Source of the DNA: Bacteroidales bacterium
Lineage (GTDB): Bacteria > Bacteroidota > Bacteroidia > Bacteroidales > WCHB1-69
Length of the DNA: 62,567 bases
Assembly: GCA_017438945.1 (NCBI GenBank)
Contig: JAFRUI010000023.1
Span: 1 to 62,567 of the forward strand
Reading direction: 5' to 3'
The notes under the pieces were generated by a model. It was given only the letters and a program-made list of their open reading frames with translations. It was not told the DNA's origin and made no database searches. Position numbers and translations under genes: made by a program. The first letter of the stretch is position 1, and each line of letters begins with the position of its first letter. Positions 33,588 to 44,300 of this stretch are shown one piece after another.

Positions 33588-35030
33588 ATGGACAGAAGCA
33601 GGAGCGTATTCCAGAAGCAGTTCCAACAGAACTTCGGTTTCGAGCCGACGGGCAGCCAGGCCGAGGCCATGGAGAAGCTCACAGAGTTTATCTACGGCAA
33701 AGGGGAGAACTTTCTTTTCCAGCTGTCCGGATATGCCGGCACGGGCAAGACCAGTCTGGTGAGCGCCTTGGTGAACACCCTGTCCGACATCGGCGTACAC
33801 ATCGTGATGCTCGCCCCCACCGGCCGCGCCGCGAAGGTGCTCTCCCAATACTCGGGCCGAAAGGCATACACTATCCACAAATGGATCTACCGTGTCTATA
33901 GCAAAGACGGTGTCCGCAAGTTCGTGCGCCGCGAGAACAAGGACAGCCACACGCTCTTCATCGTCGATGAAGCCTCGATGATTTCGGCACAGGGTTCTCT
34001 TAACGACCTGGTGGGCAACAGCTTGCTGGACGACCTGATGGAGTTCGTCTTCCTCGGCGACAGCAACCGGCTGCTCTTCGTGGGCGATGACGCCCAGCTG
34101 CCGCCCGTCCATGCCGACGAAAGTCCTGCCCTTGACGCCGACTACCTCAAAAGGGCCTACAACGTGCAGGTTTTCGGGGCGCGGCTCACCGATGTGGTGC
34201 GGCAGTCTCTGGATTCGGGTATCCTCTACAACGCCACGCAGGTGCGCGACAAAATCAATGGCGGCGACTATTCCCTGCCGATTTTCAGCGGCCGTCCGTT
34301 CGAGGATTTCCGGCGTGTCCAAGGCGGTGAAATGGAGGAGCTTCTCAACACGCTTTACAACAACCACGACAGCGACGAAATTGTGCTGGTGACCCGTTCC
34401 AACAAACGGGCTTTCCAATTCAACAACGCGGTGAGAAGCCGGGTGCTGTTCCGCGAAAACGTCATTGCCACTGGTGATTACATCATGGCGGTGAAGAACA
34501 ACTACTACTGGTTAGACGAGTTGTCGGAGGCGGGTTTCCTGGCCAACGGCGACATTATGGAAATCATGTCCATAAACAAGCAGCAGGAGCTTTACGGATT
34601 CCATTTCGCAGACGTGACCGTGCGGCTGTGCGACTATCCCGACCACCCGAACGTCGATATCAAAATCATCCTCGAAAGTCTGGACTGCGACGGACCATCA
34701 CTCTCCAACGAAGCCAACCAGAAGCTGTATTATGCCGTGGCCGAAGATTATATGGACATCCTGAATCCGCGCGCCCGTTTCATGAAAATCAAGAACGACC
34801 CTTTTTTGAACGCCGTGCAGGTGAAGTTCGCCTATGCGCTGACCTGCCACAAGACGCAAGGCGGCCAATGGAAGCACGTGCTCATCGACCAAGGTTACCT
34901 GCCCGACAACACCATCGACAAAGAGTATCTCCGTTGGATGTACACTGCCGTTACACGAAGCACAGAAAAGGTGTACTTGCTCAATTTCAAGGAGGAGATG
35001 TTTGACGCAAACAGTGATGAGGCTAATTGA
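33588..35030 (+). CDS. RecD-like superfamily 1 DNA helicase / AAA ATPase
   Basis: A cytoplasmic ATP-dependent helicase-like protein of 480 residues. Walker A is in GYAGTGKTSLV (about residues 47-57), followed by LAPTGRAAKVL (motif Ia), LFIVDEASMIS (Walker B), LLFVGDDAQLPPV (motif III) and, near the C-terminus, YALTCHKTQGGQW and YTAVTRSTEKVYL (motifs V and VI of the UvrD/RecD C-terminal domain). No nuclease domain and no RecD2 N-terminal extension are seen, so it is a short, stand-alone member of the kind common in Bacteroidota. It is isolated among adhesin genes, with no functional link visible. Confidence 0.9.
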   Translation: MDRSRSVFQKQFQQNFGFEPTGSQAEAMEKLTEFIYGKGENFLFQLSGYAGTGKTSLVSALVNTLSDIGVHIVMLAPTGRAAKVLSQYSGRKAYTIHKWIYRVYSKDGVRKFVRRENKDSHTLFIVDEASMISAQGSLNDLVGNSLLDDLMEFVFLGDSNRLLFVGDDAQLPPVHADESPALDADYLKRAYNVQVFGARLTDVVRQSLDSGILYNATQVRDKINGGDYSLPIFSGRPFEDFRRVQGGEMEELLNTLYNNHDSDEIVLVTRSNKRAFQFNNAVRSRVLFRENVIATGDYIMAVKNNYYWLDELSEAGFLANGDIMEIMSINKQQELYGFHFADVTVRLCDYPDHPNVDIKIILESLDCDGPSLSNEANQKLYYAVAEDYMDILNPRARFMKIKNDPFLNAVQVKFAYALTCHKTQGGQWKHVLIDQGYLPDNTIDKEYLRWMYTAVTRSTEKVYLLNFKEEMFDANSDEAN

Positions 35031-35112
35031 GATGAAGAATATTCTAATGACAAGATGATTGTTTGTTAACATTTATTCATAAAAAAAACTATCAAATGCA
35101 TTAAGAATATTG

Positions 35113-35120
35113 TAATTTTG
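35113..35120 (+). promoter_or_regulatory. Bacteroidota -7 box, 1662-residue adhesin gene
   Basis: TAATTTTG matches TAnnTTTG, 72 bases before the chosen ATG at 35193. It therefore leaves an AT-rich leader and excludes the upstream start at 35118. Confidence 0.55.
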
Positions 35121-35192
35121 CCGATTGATATAATCATCCATCTCACGCAATTGCTTATTGTTAAAAAAATTATAATCACCAAATTCAAACAA

Positions 35193-38100
35193 ATGAAAAA
35201 GACATTACTGCTTTTGCCATTATTATTGGCACTGTTTTCTTTCTCTGTCAAAGCCCAGATTACCTTTTTCAGTGAGGATTTCGAAGGATACGGACTTCCC
35301 ACGGGATGGACTGTCCTCGACATGGACGGAGACGGGGAGAGCTGGATGCACAATTCTTTAAGTATGTCGTATATGGGCGGACACGAGAGCGAAGGCTCCT
35401 TCTTGTCGCACTCATACGATTTTGAAGAATACTCACCCTTGACCCCTGACAACTGGCTGGTCTCCCCGGCCATCACATTGTCGGGGAACAGCACCTTGAC
35501 TTTCTGGCGGATGGTTTCCTTCTTCAATTCCGCCGACCATTATGCTGTTTACATTTCCACCACCTCGGCGACCGACACCTCGGCGTTCACGATGCTGTAC
35601 GAGGAGACCTGTTCTTCCCAAAGCTACGCATGGGCCAGTCGTTCGGTGGATTTGAGCGAATATACCGGCAACACGGTTCACATCGCGTTCCGCCACTTCA
35701 ACTGTTCGCAACGGCTTATTGCCATTGACGACATCGTGATTAGCGGATCCACGAACGCCCCCCTCATCACGACAGCTCCCAGCAGCTTGCACTTTGTGAA
35801 TGTCCCCACAGGCACCACCTCAGCCGCCCAAGCGGTGAGGGTGTACACCTACAACGTCACCGATCCTGTGAGCGCATCGGTGCCCGTTCCTTTCGAAGTT
35901 TCCGCAGACAACTCCAACTTCTCCACTTCTGCCACCATGGCTCTTTCGGACACCATGCTTTACGTCAGGTACTCCCCCACCGCGGAAGGTTTCGACAGCA
36001 CATCGATGACCCTCACCAGCGGTACCGCCATCACGGAAGTCCCCTTGATCGGAAGTAGTGTTTACTGCAATGTGGATCTGCCATACGAGCAAAACTTCAA
36101 CAGCGCCCCCGAATACGGATTCCCCACATGTTGGTCACAAATCAACCCGTTCGACGGCTATCCCAAAACCACGGACGATTACACTTCTCCGGGCGACAAT
36201 GTGTTGATGTTCAAATGTGACTTCAACAACTATCAGCCCATTTTCGCAGTGATGCCGCAGATGCCGGCCGACCTCTCCAATTTGCAGATTTCCTTCTCCA
36301 CTTTCCGTGAAGGATCTTATTCCGGCACACTCAGCGTAGGTTACGTCACCAATGTCGCCGACAGCAGCACTTTTGTTCCGGTATGGTCCATCAATGCCGC
36401 ACAGATTGGCGACAACAACCCGCACCCGTATTTGGTCACTTTCGAGAATGTGGTCACCGACCCCGATATCAACTATTACATCACGTTCAAATACGAGACA
36501 TCGAGCAACTGGTACTGGTTCGTGGACGATGTCGTTGTGGAGGAGCTTGCTCCCTGCAGCATGCCCACCGGCTTGGAAGTCAGCCTGGTGACCAGCACTT
36601 CCGCCACAGTTTCCTGGGGTGGTAGCGCGAGCAGCTATTTCCTGTATTACAAATCGCAATATGACACTGGATACACTGAAATCCAGAACGTGTTGCCGGG
36701 CGAAAACGGCTACACCATAGAAGAATTGCTGCCAGTCACCACCTACACGTGGTATGTGGCCTCCGTTTGTGACGACGGCTCCACCGTCAACAGTCTGGAG
36801 ATTTCCTCCTTCACCACGGAATGCAGCACCTACTCCACCCCCTTCGTCCAGAACTTTGACGGTTCCACCAACGTCCCGCTATGCTGGAACCGCTATAACG
36901 GTTGGGCCAGCGATGTGTTTGCGGGTGGCACCCTCACCACCACCACCAGCGGATGGGTGTTCAACAGCACCCTCGTTTTCGGCGCCAGCCACCCGAAGGT
37001 GAACATTTACGGAGCTTCCTGCAACAGATGGCTGGTGTCGCCGCCCATTGATCTGGGTGATCTGACCAACCCTGTTCTGACCTTCGACCTTGCCCTCACG
37101 TCGTGGAACACCACCAACGCCATTTCCGACCCCAACGGTCAACCTGACGACAAGTTCATGGTCATCGTCTCTACTGACTTCGGCGCCACCTGGAGTGCCG
37201 CCAACGCCACAGTATGGAGCAATGACGGCAATGGCGACTATGTCTTCAACCAGATTCCCGCCGCCGGACAGGAAGTCAGCATCTCCCTTTCCGATTATGA
37301 GAGCCAGACGGTCATGATCGCCTTCTACGGTGAGTCCTCCACCGCCAATGGCGACAACGACCTGCACCTCGACAATGTGGTGGTAAGCAATGCCACTTCT
37401 TGCACGAAGCCGACCAGCCTGAGTGTGGTTGCCGTCAGCGGGAACTCCGTCACGCTGGGCTGGATCGAAAGCGGCAACGCCACCTCCTGGAACATCGAGT
37501 ACGGTCCCGCAGGTTACCAACAGGGATCTTCTGTCGCCACCGTGGTGGAAGCGAACACGAATCCTTATACCATCAACAATCTGTCTGCCAACACCTACGA
37601 CTTTTACGTTCAGTCAGACTGTGGCGCAGATCAGAGCCTCTGGGTTGGGCCTATCTCGGCGACACCGGGTTCGTTCAACATGGGCGTCACCGGTTACGAC
37701 TCACTGACCACATGCTCCCTGATCATCTACGACAACGGTGGTCCCAACGGCAACTACAGCGCCAGCTGCGACTACACGCTGGTGCTCTATCCTGAGACGG
37801 AAGGCGCTGCTGTTTCGGTTTCTGGTTCTTACGCCACCGAAAACAACTGGGATTTCCTCCGTATCTACGACGGAGTCGGCACCGGTGGTTCACTGCTTGG
37901 CGAGTTCAGCGGTAACGGCACTGTCCCCACGACCGTCTCTTCGAGCGGCCCGCTGACCGTCAGATTCACCTCTGACGCCGGCATGCAATACGCCGGTTTC
38001 ATGCTGACCGCCTCGTGCACCTCTTGTTCGCCTGCCGGCAACCTCACCGTTTCCGACCTCACAGACAACTCTGCGGAGATAACCTGGACGGGCATGGCTT

Positions 38101-40181
38101 CCTCCTACAAGTTCGAGTACAAAGCCGCCAGTGCCACCGAATGGAATACGGTCATCCTCACTGACACCTCCTATACCCTCAACAACCTTGTGGCTTCCAC
38201 CCCTTACCTGGTGAATGTTTACGCAGACTGCGGCGACGTATTCTCCCCCGCCGTCTCCATCACTTTCAATACAACCATGCACGCTGTGGATATCCCGTAC
38301 AGCACAGACTTCAGCGACCTCAACGATCAATACTGGCAGCTGAACAACGGGGCATGCAACAACTACTGGTCGATCGGCACCCTCAACGACTCCACCAGTG
38401 CGCTCTTCATCACCAACAACGGCACCACCCCGGGATACAACGTGAACTCATTCTCCGCGGTCTCTGCCGAAAAACTCTTCACCGTCGGAGAAGCAGCCGA
38501 TCTGATGATCAACTTCAATGTGAAGATAGGCGGTGAAGAGTCGTATGACTATCTGAAGGTCTTCCTTGCCCCCGCAGATGCCTCTTATCCAGCCACCAAC
38601 ACCAACGCTGATTACACTACCACAGAATACTCCTTGTATGCCGTTAATTTCAGCGACTTCATGCAGTATTCATCCTTCACTTCTTATCCTTACAAATTCA
38701 ATTTGACAAATGACAGCACGGTCAACGTGAGTGTGGTCATGGCCAACCCGAACGACAACCCCACCTCCACCTCCACTGCCAAATTAGTTTTCTTGTGGAA
38801 AAACGACAGCTCCGCCGGCGATCAACCCGGAGCCATCGTCTATGATGTGTCCATTGAAGCACTTTCCTGCACACCGCCTACCGATCTGACGATTGACAAC
38901 CTCATCTCCACGGATGCGGATATCTCCTGGACTCCCGGCGACCAAGAGGAGACTTGGAATCTGGAATACCGCGAGGCCTCCACTCCCGCATGGACGTCGG
39001 TTGAGGTCACGGGCACCCCTGAGTACCATCTCTCCGGGCTGGTCTCCGGCACCACCTACTTCGTCCGTGTGCAGGCTGACTGCGGCGGCGGACAATCCCT
39101 GTGGCTTACCGAGAGCTTCTACACCCCGTGCCTCGACGCCATCAACGAGTTCCCCTACAACGAAGGATTCGAGAATAGCGGCAACATGCCGAATTGCTGG
39201 CATCAGGAATATGTCACCGGCAGCGTGAACTGGACGTTCCAAGCCGGTGGCGACAGTCACGGCAATGTGAACAACGCCCATAGTGGCAACTACAACGCGT
39301 TCCTTTTCGACGAGAGCACCATTTTCAACACCACACGTCTGGTTTCACCCATCTTCGACCTCTCCTCTCTGACAAACCCGTACATCTCCTTCTGGTACGC
39401 CCAGCAAGCGTGGGGTAACGGTCAGGACCGTCTGAACGTTTATTACCGCACCTCCGCTTCTGACGAATGGCAGGAGCTGACTCAATACTATGGTTCCGTG
39501 GCCGTATGGACCATGGATTCCATCGCCTTGCCCAACCCGTCTGCCACCTACCAGATCGCTTTCTCCGGCATCGTCAACTATGGATATGGCGTTTTGCTGG
39601 ATGACATCACCATCGCTGAAGGTTATGTCGCTCCTGAGCCGTGCGATGTGCCCACCAATCTGCACACCACCGACATCCAGAACGAATCCATCTCCGTTGC
39701 TTGGGATGCCCACGCAGGCGTGAGCAGCTGGAACATCCAGTACCGTCCGGCAACCGCCGATCAGTGGTCGCTCGTGAACGTCAACACCAACAGCTACACC
39801 ATCACCAATCTCACGGGCAAAACGTTGTACGAAATCCAGGTGCAGGCCAACTGCGCTGACGAACAGACCAGCGACTGGAGCAGCTCCATCACGGCACAAA
39901 CCACCGATGTGGGTATCGTGAACTACCTGGAGAACAGCATCTCCTTGTTCCCGAACCCCGCCAACGACGTTGTCAATGTACAATGTACAATGAACAATGT
40001 ACAATTGGAGGGTATCGAAGTAATTGACGTTTATGGAAAGGTCGTCCGCACCGTTGTAGGGGCGAATAATGATTCGCCCATGCCCATCCGCATCAACGTC
40101 AGCGGTCTCGCCAACGGCATGTATTTCGTGCGCGTGACCACCGACGAGGGCGTCGTGACGAAGACCTTCGTGAAGAGATAG
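35193..40181 (+). CDS. Giant gingipain-adhesin-like protein with CUB-like and sorting domains (1662 residues)
   Basis: Predicted secreted adhesin. Signal peptide 1-21 (ATG at 35193, MKKTLLLLPLLL). Residues 23-190 are the closest in the window to gingipain hemagglutinin domains (FEGYGLPTGWTVLDMDGDGE, LTPDNWLVSPAI, DHYAVYIST). An Ig-like domain follows (190-290), then adhesin domain 292-455, FN3, adhesin domain 544-735, FN3, CUB-like domain 838-945 (TCSLIIYDNGGPNGNYS), FN3, a MAM/adhesin-like domain 1030-1225, FN3, adhesin domain 1316-1480, FN3 1483-1575 and sorting domain 1580-1662. The last FN3 and sorting domain are nearly the same as in three paralogues. Two repeats are embedded in frame in the sorting domain. 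A strong terminator follows. Confidence 0.88.
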   Translation: MKKTLLLLPLLLALFSFSVKAQITFFSEDFEGYGLPTGWTVLDMDGDGESWMHNSLSMSYMGGHESEGSFLSHSYDFEEYSPLTPDNWLVSPAITLSGNSTLTFWRMVSFFNSADHYAVYISTTSATDTSAFTMLYEETCSSQSYAWASRSVDLSEYTGNTVHIAFRHFNCSQRLIAIDDIVISGSTNAPLITTAPSSLHFVNVPTGTTSAAQAVRVYTYNVTDPVSASVPVPFEVSADNSNFSTSATMALSDTMLYVRYSPTAEGFDSTSMTLTSGTAITEVPLIGSSVYCNVDLPYEQNFNSAPEYGFPTCWSQINPFDGYPKTTDDYTSPGDNVLMFKCDFNNYQPIFAVMPQMPADLSNLQISFSTFREGSYSGTLSVGYVTNVADSSTFVPVWSINAAQIGDNNPHPYLVTFENVVTDPDINYYITFKYETSSNWYWFVDDVVVEELAPCSMPTGLEVSLVTSTSATVSWGGSASSYFLYYKSQYDTGYTEIQNVLPGENGYTIEELLPVTTYTWYVASVCDDGSTVNSLEISSFTTECSTYSTPFVQNFDGSTNVPLCWNRYNGWASDVFAGGTLTTTTSGWVFNSTLVFGASHPKVNIYGASCNRWLVSPPIDLGDLTNPVLTFDLALTSWNTTNAISDPNGQPDDKFMVIVSTDFGATWSAANATVWSNDGNGDYVFNQIPAAGQEVSISLSDYESQTVMIAFYGESSTANGDNDLHLDNVVVSNATSCTKPTSLSVVAVSGNSVTLGWIESGNATSWNIEYGPAGYQQGSSVATVVEANTNPYTINNLSANTYDFYVQSDCGADQSLWVGPISATPGSFNMGVTGYDSLTTCSLIIYDNGGPNGNYSASCDYTLVLYPETEGAAVSVSGSYATENNWDFLRIYDGVGTGGSLLGEFSGNGTVPTTVSSSGPLTVRFTSDAGMQYAGFMLTASCTSCSPAGNLTVSDLTDNSAEITWTGMASSYKFEYKAASATEWNTVILTDTSYTLNNLVASTPYLVNVYADCGDVFSPAVSITFNTTMHAVDIPYSTDFSDLNDQYWQLNNGACNNYWSIGTLNDSTSALFITNNGTTPGYNVNSFSAVSAEKLFTVGEAADLMINFNVKIGGEESYDYLKVFLAPADASYPATNTNADYTTTEYSLYAVNFSDFMQYSSFTSYPYKFNLTNDSTVNVSVVMANPNDNPTSTSTAKLVFLWKNDSSAGDQPGAIVYDVSIEALSCTPPTDLTIDNLISTDADISWTPGDQEETWNLEYREASTPAWTSVEVTGTPEYHLSGLVSGTTYFVRVQADCGGGQSLWLTESFYTPCLDAINEFPYNEGFENSGNMPNCWHQEYVTGSVNWTFQAGGDSHGNVNNAHSGNYNAFLFDESTIFNTTRLVSPIFDLSSLTNPYISFWYAQQAWGNGQDRLNVYYRTSASDEWQELTQYYGSVAVWTMDSIALPNPSATYQIAFSGIVNYGYGVLLDDITIAEGYVAPEPCDVPTNLHTTDIQNESISVAWDAHAGVSSWNIQYRPATADQWSLVNVNTNSYTITNLTGKTLYEIQVQANCADEQTSDWSSSITAQTTDVGIVNYLENSISLFPNPANDVVNVQCTMNNVQLEGIEVIDVYGKVVRTVVGANNDSPMPIRINVSGLANGMYFVRVTTDEGVVTKTFVKR
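39974..40008 (+). repeat. In-frame heptamer array inside the sorting domain
   Basis: CAATGTA, CAATGTA, CAATGAA, CAATGTA and CAATTGG: five units, 35 bases, read as the VQCTMNNVQLE segment. Confidence 0.85.
40056..40079 (+). repeat. Palindromic repeat read in frame in the sorting domain
   Basis: GTAGGGGCGAATAATGATTC followed by GCCC. GGGCGAAT and ATTCGCCC are inverted. It encodes VGANNDSP, absent from the sorting domain of the 2364-residue paralogue. Confidence 0.75.
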
Positions 40182-40204
40182 CCTTTGTCAGTTCGCCATT
40201 ATCC

Positions 40205-40245
40205 AAAAGGACGTCAGTTCGGTTTTCGAATTGACGTCCTTTTTC
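40205..40245 (+). terminator. Rho-independent terminator after the 1662-residue adhesin gene
   Basis: AAAAGGACGTCA and TGACGTCCTTTTT form a 12-base stem extended by GTTCG/CGAAT. It may also serve the convergent AraC gene. Confidence 0.85.
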
Positions 40246-40282
40246 GTATGGGGGCAAGAGTTTTTTGATGCGAAAAAGGTTT

Positions 40283-41149
40283 TTAGTGCACCTCGCTCTC
40301 TTCCCGATATTGCAGAGGGGTCTTGTTGGTCTCTTTTTTGAAGAACTTGCAGAAAGAGGATGGGGTCGAGAAGTTCAGTTGTTCGGAAATCTCACCAACC
40401 GGCATATCGCTATACATTAAAAGAAGTTTGGCTTGCTGGATGATGCGACGGTGAATCCAATCCTGCACCGTCATTCCAGTGGTTTCCCGAATGGTGGTGC
40501 CCAGATGGTTGGGCGTCAGGCACAGCCGGTCGGCATAGAATGCGATGTTGTGTTCCTTGTCGGCATATTGGTTGACCAAATTTGCGAAATGGTGGAAGAT
40601 TGTCTCCTTCCTTCCCGCGACTTTATAGTCTTCCTCCTCTTTTCCCTTTTTGATGATATTCTGAAGCTCAGACATCAGTGAGGACTGCAGAAATCGGATA
40701 GCTTTCAGAGACAGTGGCTGGCGGTTGAGAGTGTGCCGCAGGAGTTGGTAGTATTCGCCCATAAGATTCCAGTCATCTTCTGACAGGTGAAAAACGGTGC
40801 ACTCTTTGAAAACGACCTCGTCGGGCAGGTCGCGGAAAGAGAAAATCTGAAAGTCGAATTCCTTGTCCTTTTCCTCGATTTCCATAATAGAATCGGCCGG
40901 GAAAACCAGCATTGTTCCGGCTGAAAGACGGTATGGTTTCATGTTAACGATTATCAGGGCGTTGCCTGAGATAATCCTCAGCACCCTTCCGTCCTCCACC
41001 CGGTAGGGCTGACCATCATGCATGAAGTTCATGCCGAATTGTATGGCGCTCATGACCATCAGCAGTTGGTTTCCGAGGTATTCCCCATGCCCTTTCCCAG
41101 CCATTCGGCCCATTTCCTCCAAAGTGAGTTCTTTTATCTTTCTTTCCAT
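40283..41149 (-). CDS. AraC-family transcriptional regulator
   Basis: A cytoplasmic DNA-binding regulator of 288 residues. The N-terminal half (about 20-130) looks like a cupin-type sensor (LSAGTMLVFPADSIMEI). The C-terminal 100 residues hold two helix-turn-helix motifs: IAFYADRLCLTPNHLGTTIR (about 205-225) and VGEISEQLNFSTPSSFCKFF (about 252-272), followed by the family's KKETNKTPLQYR. It is transcribed divergently from the 2608-residue adhesin gene across a 179-base region and may control it, which is inferred from position only. Confidence 0.9.
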   Translation of the reverse strand: MERKIKELTLEEMGRMAGKGHGEYLGNQLLMVMSAIQFGMNFMHDGQPYRVEDGRVLRIISGNALIIVNMKPYRLSAGTMLVFPADSIMEIEEKDKEFDFQIFSFRDLPDEVVFKECTVFHLSEDDWNLMGEYYQLLRHTLNRQPLSLKAIRFLQSSLMSELQNIIKKGKEEEDYKVAGRKETIFHHFANLVNQYADKEHNIAFYADRLCLTPNHLGTTIRETTGMTVQDWIHRRIIQQAKLLLMYSDMPVGEISEQLNFSTPSSFCKFFKKETNKTPLQYREESEVH

Positions 41150-41245
41150 AATCGTTGTTTTGGAACATTATTACAACACAAAGGACAACGTAATGTTTGA
41201 GGAAAAATTGTTTATTTGCAAGTTTTCTGAAAGATTTATAGAAAG

Positions 41246-41273
41246 TTGGCTATGTGTAGTTTCCTTAAATTTG
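41246..41273 (+). promoter_or_regulatory. Candidate promoter of the 2608-residue adhesin gene
   Basis: TTGG (41246-41249) and TAAATTTG (41266-41273), 16 bases apart, resemble the Bacteroidota -33 and -7 elements. The region is shared with the divergent AraC gene. Confidence 0.4.
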
Positions 41274-41328
41274 TTATATCCTATTAAACACAGAATTTAT
41301 TATTCAATTTACCAATACAAGTATGCTT

Positions 41329-44300
41329 ATGAAAAAATTTTACATCATTGCAGTGATGTGCCTTGTCGCCCTGATGGGTTTCAAGCCCACGCTGCAAGCG
41401 CAGACCATTTGGGACGGTACCTCGGACATTTCGTGGTACGACGCTTCCGAAACGTCGTTCGACATTTCCACGCCGGAACAGCTGGCGGGCTTGGCTTCGT
41501 TGGTGAACACGGGCACCTCCTTCAACGGGGTGACCTTGAACCTCACCGATGACATCTGGCTCAACAGCACGGGCGACAGCACCAACAACTGGGTGCCCAT
41601 CGGCGGCGGCTCCCCGACGAGCGAGTCGCCAAGCACCGGCAATGCCTTCAAAGGCAACTTCAACGGTCATGGCCATGCCATCTACAATCTTTACTGCGAC
41701 AAGGGAAGCACCTTCCACGCGGGACTTTTCTGCGCTTTGGAGAATCCTTGTACAATTGACTCCCTGGTGATGGTCAACCCTGTGTTGAAGTCACGAGGCA
41801 TGATGGGCTGCATCGCCGGTTATCCGAGAGGCAGCTCTTCCGTTTATGTCCGCTACTGCTTAGTGATCAACGCCCGCATCGAGGGTGAGAACACCTCCGG
41901 CAGCAACAACATCGGCGGCATTTTCGGGGCCACCTACCCGAACAACGGCAGCACCTACATCGAGAACTGCGGCGTCACCGGCAGCATCACGGGATACTAT
42001 CCCGCCGGTATGTCAGGCAACGCCGAACGCTCCTACACCACAAACTTCTACTTCGCGGGTACTCTTTACTCCTACGGCACGAACTACGGCGGTGTTGCGG
42101 CTCACGGCGGCAGCTTCACGAACTGCTATTCTTACACGCAAGTGTTGAGCTCCACCTCCCAATCCTCAGCATCCTCCGATGGTATTCAGGTCACGCAGGA
42201 CGAGATGCAGTCTGAAGGCATGATCACCCTCCTGGGTGACGCTTTCAAGATGGACAACGGCATGAACGATGGCTATCCAGTCATGTCCTACATGCCCGGA
42301 ATATCCCCTTCGGCCGTCAACATTTGCATGAACGAGTCGGTCACGCTGACCGCCTCGGGTTATGATTCCTACGTTTGGAACACGGGAGCGACCACGGAAA
42401 GCATCACCGTCTCTCCCTCCACCACCACGGTTTACACGCTGACAGGCACCCTGAACGGGACCACCTACACCAACACCGCTACGGTGACTGTGTTTCAGCA
42501 AGCGGAGATCACGGCCATGGTTATGGCAAGCAGCGACGGTTTGGTACACGGCACCGTGACGCCGGAGACCTCCACGGTTGCCTGCGGCAGCTCCGAAAGC
42601 ATCACCTTGACGGTGACCCCGGACGAGGGTTACCGTGTGGAGCTGGTAACCTTGAACGGCGAAGAGGTCTATGGCGACGAATTCGGTCCCGGCGAGCAGT
42701 ACATCACCATCAATCCGAACGGCATGCTTGGCGCAGTGAAGATCTATATGTCAAAGTGCGCCATTTTATCCCTGCCCTTCACGGATGATCTCGAGAGCTA
42801 TGCCTCCTCGCAGGTTCCGGAGTGCTACAACCGTATCTCCCCCAGCAGCTATCCTTACATATACAACTACAGCAGCTACGCGCATTCCGGTTCCAACTGT
42901 ATATATGCCTATATGTACAGCACCTCGGACAATTACATCATGGTACTGCCCAAGATGTTCGACCTGAACACTTATCCCATGGAATCGCTGATGGTCAACT
43001 TCTGGGCGAGAACTTCCAATGCCAGCAACAGCGTGACAGTGGGTGTGATGACCGATCCTACAGATGCCAGCACATTCACCCCGATGCAGACCTTCACGTT
43101 TGCCGCTACGGGCACTTATGAGCAGTTCACTGCCTATTTCGGCGCCGCCGCCCAAGAGAAGCCCTATATCGCTTTCAAGTATAACTGTGGTTCCACTTAC
43201 ACCTATATTTATATGGATGACATCACTGTCAATGTGGCGCCTACTTGCTCACCCGTGATCAACCTGACGGTCGACAATGTATATGGCACGAACGCCTCTC
43301 TGCACTGGCTTCCCAACACCGTCGGCGAGACTGTGGAGTACGTCATCACCGTGACTGACGCCTCCGGATCTTCCTTTACCGAGACAACCACGGAGACCGA
43401 CTACATCCTTTCCGGTTTGAACGAGCAAACCGCTTACACGGTGACCGTGCAACCCGACTGCGGTGGCGGTGACCTCGGCGAAGTGGTGGCGGTCAGCTTC
43501 ACCACACCGTGCGTCGCTCCTGTCGTGGCGGTGAACAACAGCTACCCGACCTCCACATACAGCACGGAGGGCAACCACTTCCCGATGTCCAACCATTACC
43601 TCAACTCCTTCACGGAGCAGATTTACCTGCCGAGCGACTTCGACAACGTTTCGGCCGAGTTCAGCGGCATGTCGTTCCAGTACAACGATGGTCAGGTGAT
43701 CACCCGCACGCTGGACATCTATTTGGCACACACTGCAGACAACGAGTTCGTGCAGAACGTGTGGGCGACCCCGACGGACGGTTATGTACACGTCTATTCC
43801 GGTCCGGTCACGTTCAGCACCGCCGGCACCGACCGCTGGGTCGATATTGCCTTCGACACCAACTTCTACTACAACGGCTACGACAACCTGCTGCTGATTG
43901 TCAACGACATCACGGGCAGCGAGGTGAACAACAGCAATGCCAAGTTCTACACGATGAACACCAACGGAAACCGCTCGCAGTGCGAATACAGCCATGATGC
44001 GGATGCCAACTGGAGCATCACGAATATGCCGGCGACCGGCCGTTTGAAGACACAGGTCGACAACATCCGTCTGACCGCTTGCGACGAGGTGTCCTGCATT
44101 GCGCCGAACACCCTTGCCGTGGGCACCACCGATGCCACTTCCGGCGAAATCTCCTGGTTCAACCCGAACGCTTCCCAAAGCTGCGAAATCGAGTACAAGG
44201 CCGTTTCCGATGCCGATTGGACTTCCATGGGCACTGTTTCCGGCAACTCCTACACACTTTCTGGGTTGGACGCCAACACGCAGTATCAGGTGCGCGTGCG

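Noticed and set aside
33390-34418. 342-codon minus-strand frame overlapping the helicase gene
   Set aside because: The helicase motifs on the plus strand are complete and preceded by a good -7 box.
40182-41149. AraC gene plus neighbours as part of a polysaccharide utilisation locus
   Set aside because: No SusC/SusD pair or glycoside hydrolase is adjacent, so a PUL is not supported.
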